From Frankiales bacterium (GTDB lineage: Bacteria > Actinomycetota > Actinomycetes > Mycobacteriales > Jatrophihabitantaceae): 9,042 bases of DNA. The notes under the pieces are model-generated. The model saw nothing but the letters and a program-made list of their open reading frames with translations. It had not been told where the DNA came from and did not search any database. Shown here in pieces: positions 8,219 to 9,042 of the stretch; within the stretch, counting starts at the first letter, position 1, and each line of letters opens with the position of its first letter. Both the position numbers and the translations under genes were made by a program. The stretch lies in contig JAOPUY010000060.1 of assembly GCA_025963265.1 (NCBI GenBank), positions 1 through 9,042 of the forward strand. The letters run 5' to 3'.

Positions 8219-8419
8219 TCACTCTTGCCGGAGGACCTCGATGAGTTCCAGCCCGATGAGCTCGATGCGCCGCAGCACCCCGTACAAGGCTGACTGGTCC
8301 ATCAAACCGCGGATCTGAGTGACGTGATCATCCGTCTGCACCTCAAACCCGGCAAACGACTCGGTGGCCGCCGAATCCAGACAACCGCCGACGGTGATGC
8401 GATACATCCTGGACTCCAT
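8219..8419 (-). CDS. Small conserved actinobacterial protein (paralogue 2)
   Basis: This 66-residue soluble protein is homologous to the 75-aa protein encoded at 7574-7347. Shared positions include Y.I.V.G.L (from residue 6), SFAG against AFAG, MDQ.AL (40-45), R-(I/V) and the end GLELIEV against GLELVDI. It lacks the acidic tail of its partner. The function is unknown. The ATG at 8419 is preceded by a purine run with repeated GGAGG, an unusually strong ribosome site, so good translation is expected. The open frame continues upstream as a Arg/Ser-rich translation without family resemblance, so the longer start is rejected. Its promoter region carries two tandem repeats. Confidence 0.75.
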   Translation of the reverse strand: MESRMYRITVGGCLDSAATESFAGFEVQTDDHVTQIRGLMDQSALYGVLRRIELIGLELIEVLRQE

Positions 8420-8423
8420 CTCA

Positions 8424-8436
8424 CCCTCCTCCTCCT
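8424..8436 (-). promoter_or_regulatory. Very strong ribosome-binding site of paralogue 2
   Basis: The minus strand reads AGGAGGAGGAGGG, then four bases, then ATG. It offers overlapping GGAGG cores at good distance and decides the start of the 66-aa gene against the longer open frame. Confidence 0.7.
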
Positions 8437-8474
8437 GCCCTTGACTGTTCAACGGGCTCAAGCCGATCGAGTGA

Positions 8475-8505
8475 CGATTTCGGTGAACGATTTCGGTGAA
8501 CGATT
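8475..8505. repeat. 13-bp tandem repeat (2.4 copies) upstream of paralogue 2
   Basis: CGATTTCGGTGAA occurs at 8475-8487 and 8488-8500, followed by the partial copy CGATT (8501-8505). The array lies 56-86 bases ahead of the minus-strand ATG at 8419, where promoter or operator elements are expected. Confidence 0.9.
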
Positions 8506-8522
8506 GTGGACCTGAAGGTGGC

Positions 8523-8544
8523 CATAGACCAGCCACAGACCAGC
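8523..8544. repeat. 11-bp tandem repeat in the same spacer
   Basis: CATAGACCAGC (8523-8533) is followed directly by CACAGACCAGC (8534-8544), with one mismatch. It adjoins the 13-bp array, within the 216-base divergent spacer 8420-8635. I see nothing else of note in that spacer. Confidence 0.8.
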
Positions 8545-8635
8545 TAGCGGCCCGTAGCCGCCCCGCCCGGGGCGGTCGCGCGCATTCACCCGTCCTGCAT
8601 GATATGGCCGGCTCGATGCGGCTGGACGATGAGGC

Positions 8636-9042
8636 ATGTCGGATCGATCCACGGGCGAGGCGCGAGCAGCTGAGGCGCCCGCGCCGGGCGGGATCGCCCA
8701 ACGGGTGACCAGCCTGCGGGAGCGAGCCGACCGCGCGGCCGACCGCTACCAGCAACGCGCCCAAACCCAGCCGTTGTTGGACCTGCCCCTGGCCTTTCTC
8801 GCCCGCTACACCGCGCGTCAGGGCATGCTGCTGGCTAGCGCGGTCGCGTTTCGGTTGTTCTTATGGCTGCTGCCGCTTGCCTTGTTGAGCGCCGGAGTTC
8901 TCGCCGCCGTAGCCCAGGGCGACCCCCACAGCGTCGAATCGGCCAGTCGACAAGCCGGGGTCACGGGCGCGGCCAGCGAACAGGTCGTCACCGCCCTGCG
9001 CGAAGGGCACCGATCGTGGTGGATCGCCGTGCTGATCGGCTT
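8636..9042 (+). CDS. YihY/virulence factor BrkB family membrane protein (N-terminal part, runs off the window)
   Basis: The first 135 residues are visible. A hydrophilic, Arg/Ala-rich cytosolic start (1-48) leads to a segment with RYTARQGMLLASAVAFRLFLWLLPLALL (57-84), where a pre-helix 'xxxLAxxxAFRxxLxxLPL' pattern is typical of YihY/BrkB proteins (once called ribonuclease BN). An extracytoplasmic loop and the start of a second helix (SWWIAVLIG, 127-135) follow. The family consists of six-helix inner-membrane proteins of uncertain function. ATG 8636 is the first start after an in-frame stop at 8630-8632, but GAGG lies only one base upstream. GTG 8705 is an alternative start, and it overlaps (GTGA) the stop of another short frame. 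Codon 76 is TTA. The identification rests on about a third of a normal-length protein. Confidence 0.78.
   Translation, partial: MSDRSTGEARAAEAPAPGGIAQRVTSLRERADRAADRYQQRAQTQPLLDLPLAFLARYTARQGMLLASAVAFRLFLWLLPLALLSAGVLAAVAQGDPHSVESASRQAGVTGAASEQVVTALREGHRSWWIAVLIG

Noticed and set aside
8420..8764. N-terminal extension of the 66-aa protein to a 181-aa frame
   Set aside because: The extension is Arg/Ser/Pro-rich, crosses tandem repeats and the start of the divergent gene, and has no family resemblance. The ATG at 8419 has a very strong ribosome site.

Overview
The window is very GC-rich, uses GTG and TTG-type starts, and is packed with protein families typical of high-GC Gram-positives: a 14-helix DHA2 exporter, a SulP/STAS transporter, a SHOCT protein, a DoxX-like protein, a YihY/BrkB protein and tiny conserved actinobacterial proteins. 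This points to a chromosomal segment of an actinomycete (Actinomycetota). The sequence does not let me name the genus. I see no tRNA or rRNA gene, CRISPR array, insertion sequence, integrase or replication origin.

Layout. Positions 1-685 (minus) hold the N-terminal 228 residues of an aldehyde dehydrogenase of the succinate-semialdehyde dehydrogenase type. A 352-base divergent spacer follows, with a GC hairpin, a 16-bp palindrome and a possible 29-codon leader ORF. The leader's stop overlaps the start of a long (738 aa) DHA2 drug exporter (1038-3254, plus). Convergent to the exporter is a probable two-gene membrane-protein operon on the minus strand: a small tail-anchored protein (4931-4533), then a six-helix membrane protein (4520-3285). 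A divergent plus-strand DoxX-like protein (5194-5583) faces a SulP anion transporter (7287-5611, minus). Directly upstream of the SulP gene on its strand is a 75-aa conserved protein (7574-7347). Next come a 334-base repeat-rich divergent spacer, a SHOCT protein (7909-8196, plus), a 66-aa paralogue of the 75-aa protein (8419-8219, minus), a repeat-rich spacer, and the N-terminus of a YihY/BrkB membrane protein (8636 to window end, plus).

As a group this is an envelope and transport neighbourhood: nearly every complete gene encodes a membrane protein or a small partner-type protein. No single pathway links them. The most unusual items are the roughly 230-residue cytosolic extension of the exporter, which looks like two tandem copies of the helical tail found on CPA1-type Na+/H+ antiporters; the start of that exporter, apparently coupled to a leader ORF; the pair of small paralogues either side of the SHOCT gene; a probably leaderless SulP promoter with a degenerate STAS domain downstream; and many short tandem repeats, mostly in spacers. 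I did not find a convincing, complete, undescribed multi-gene system.
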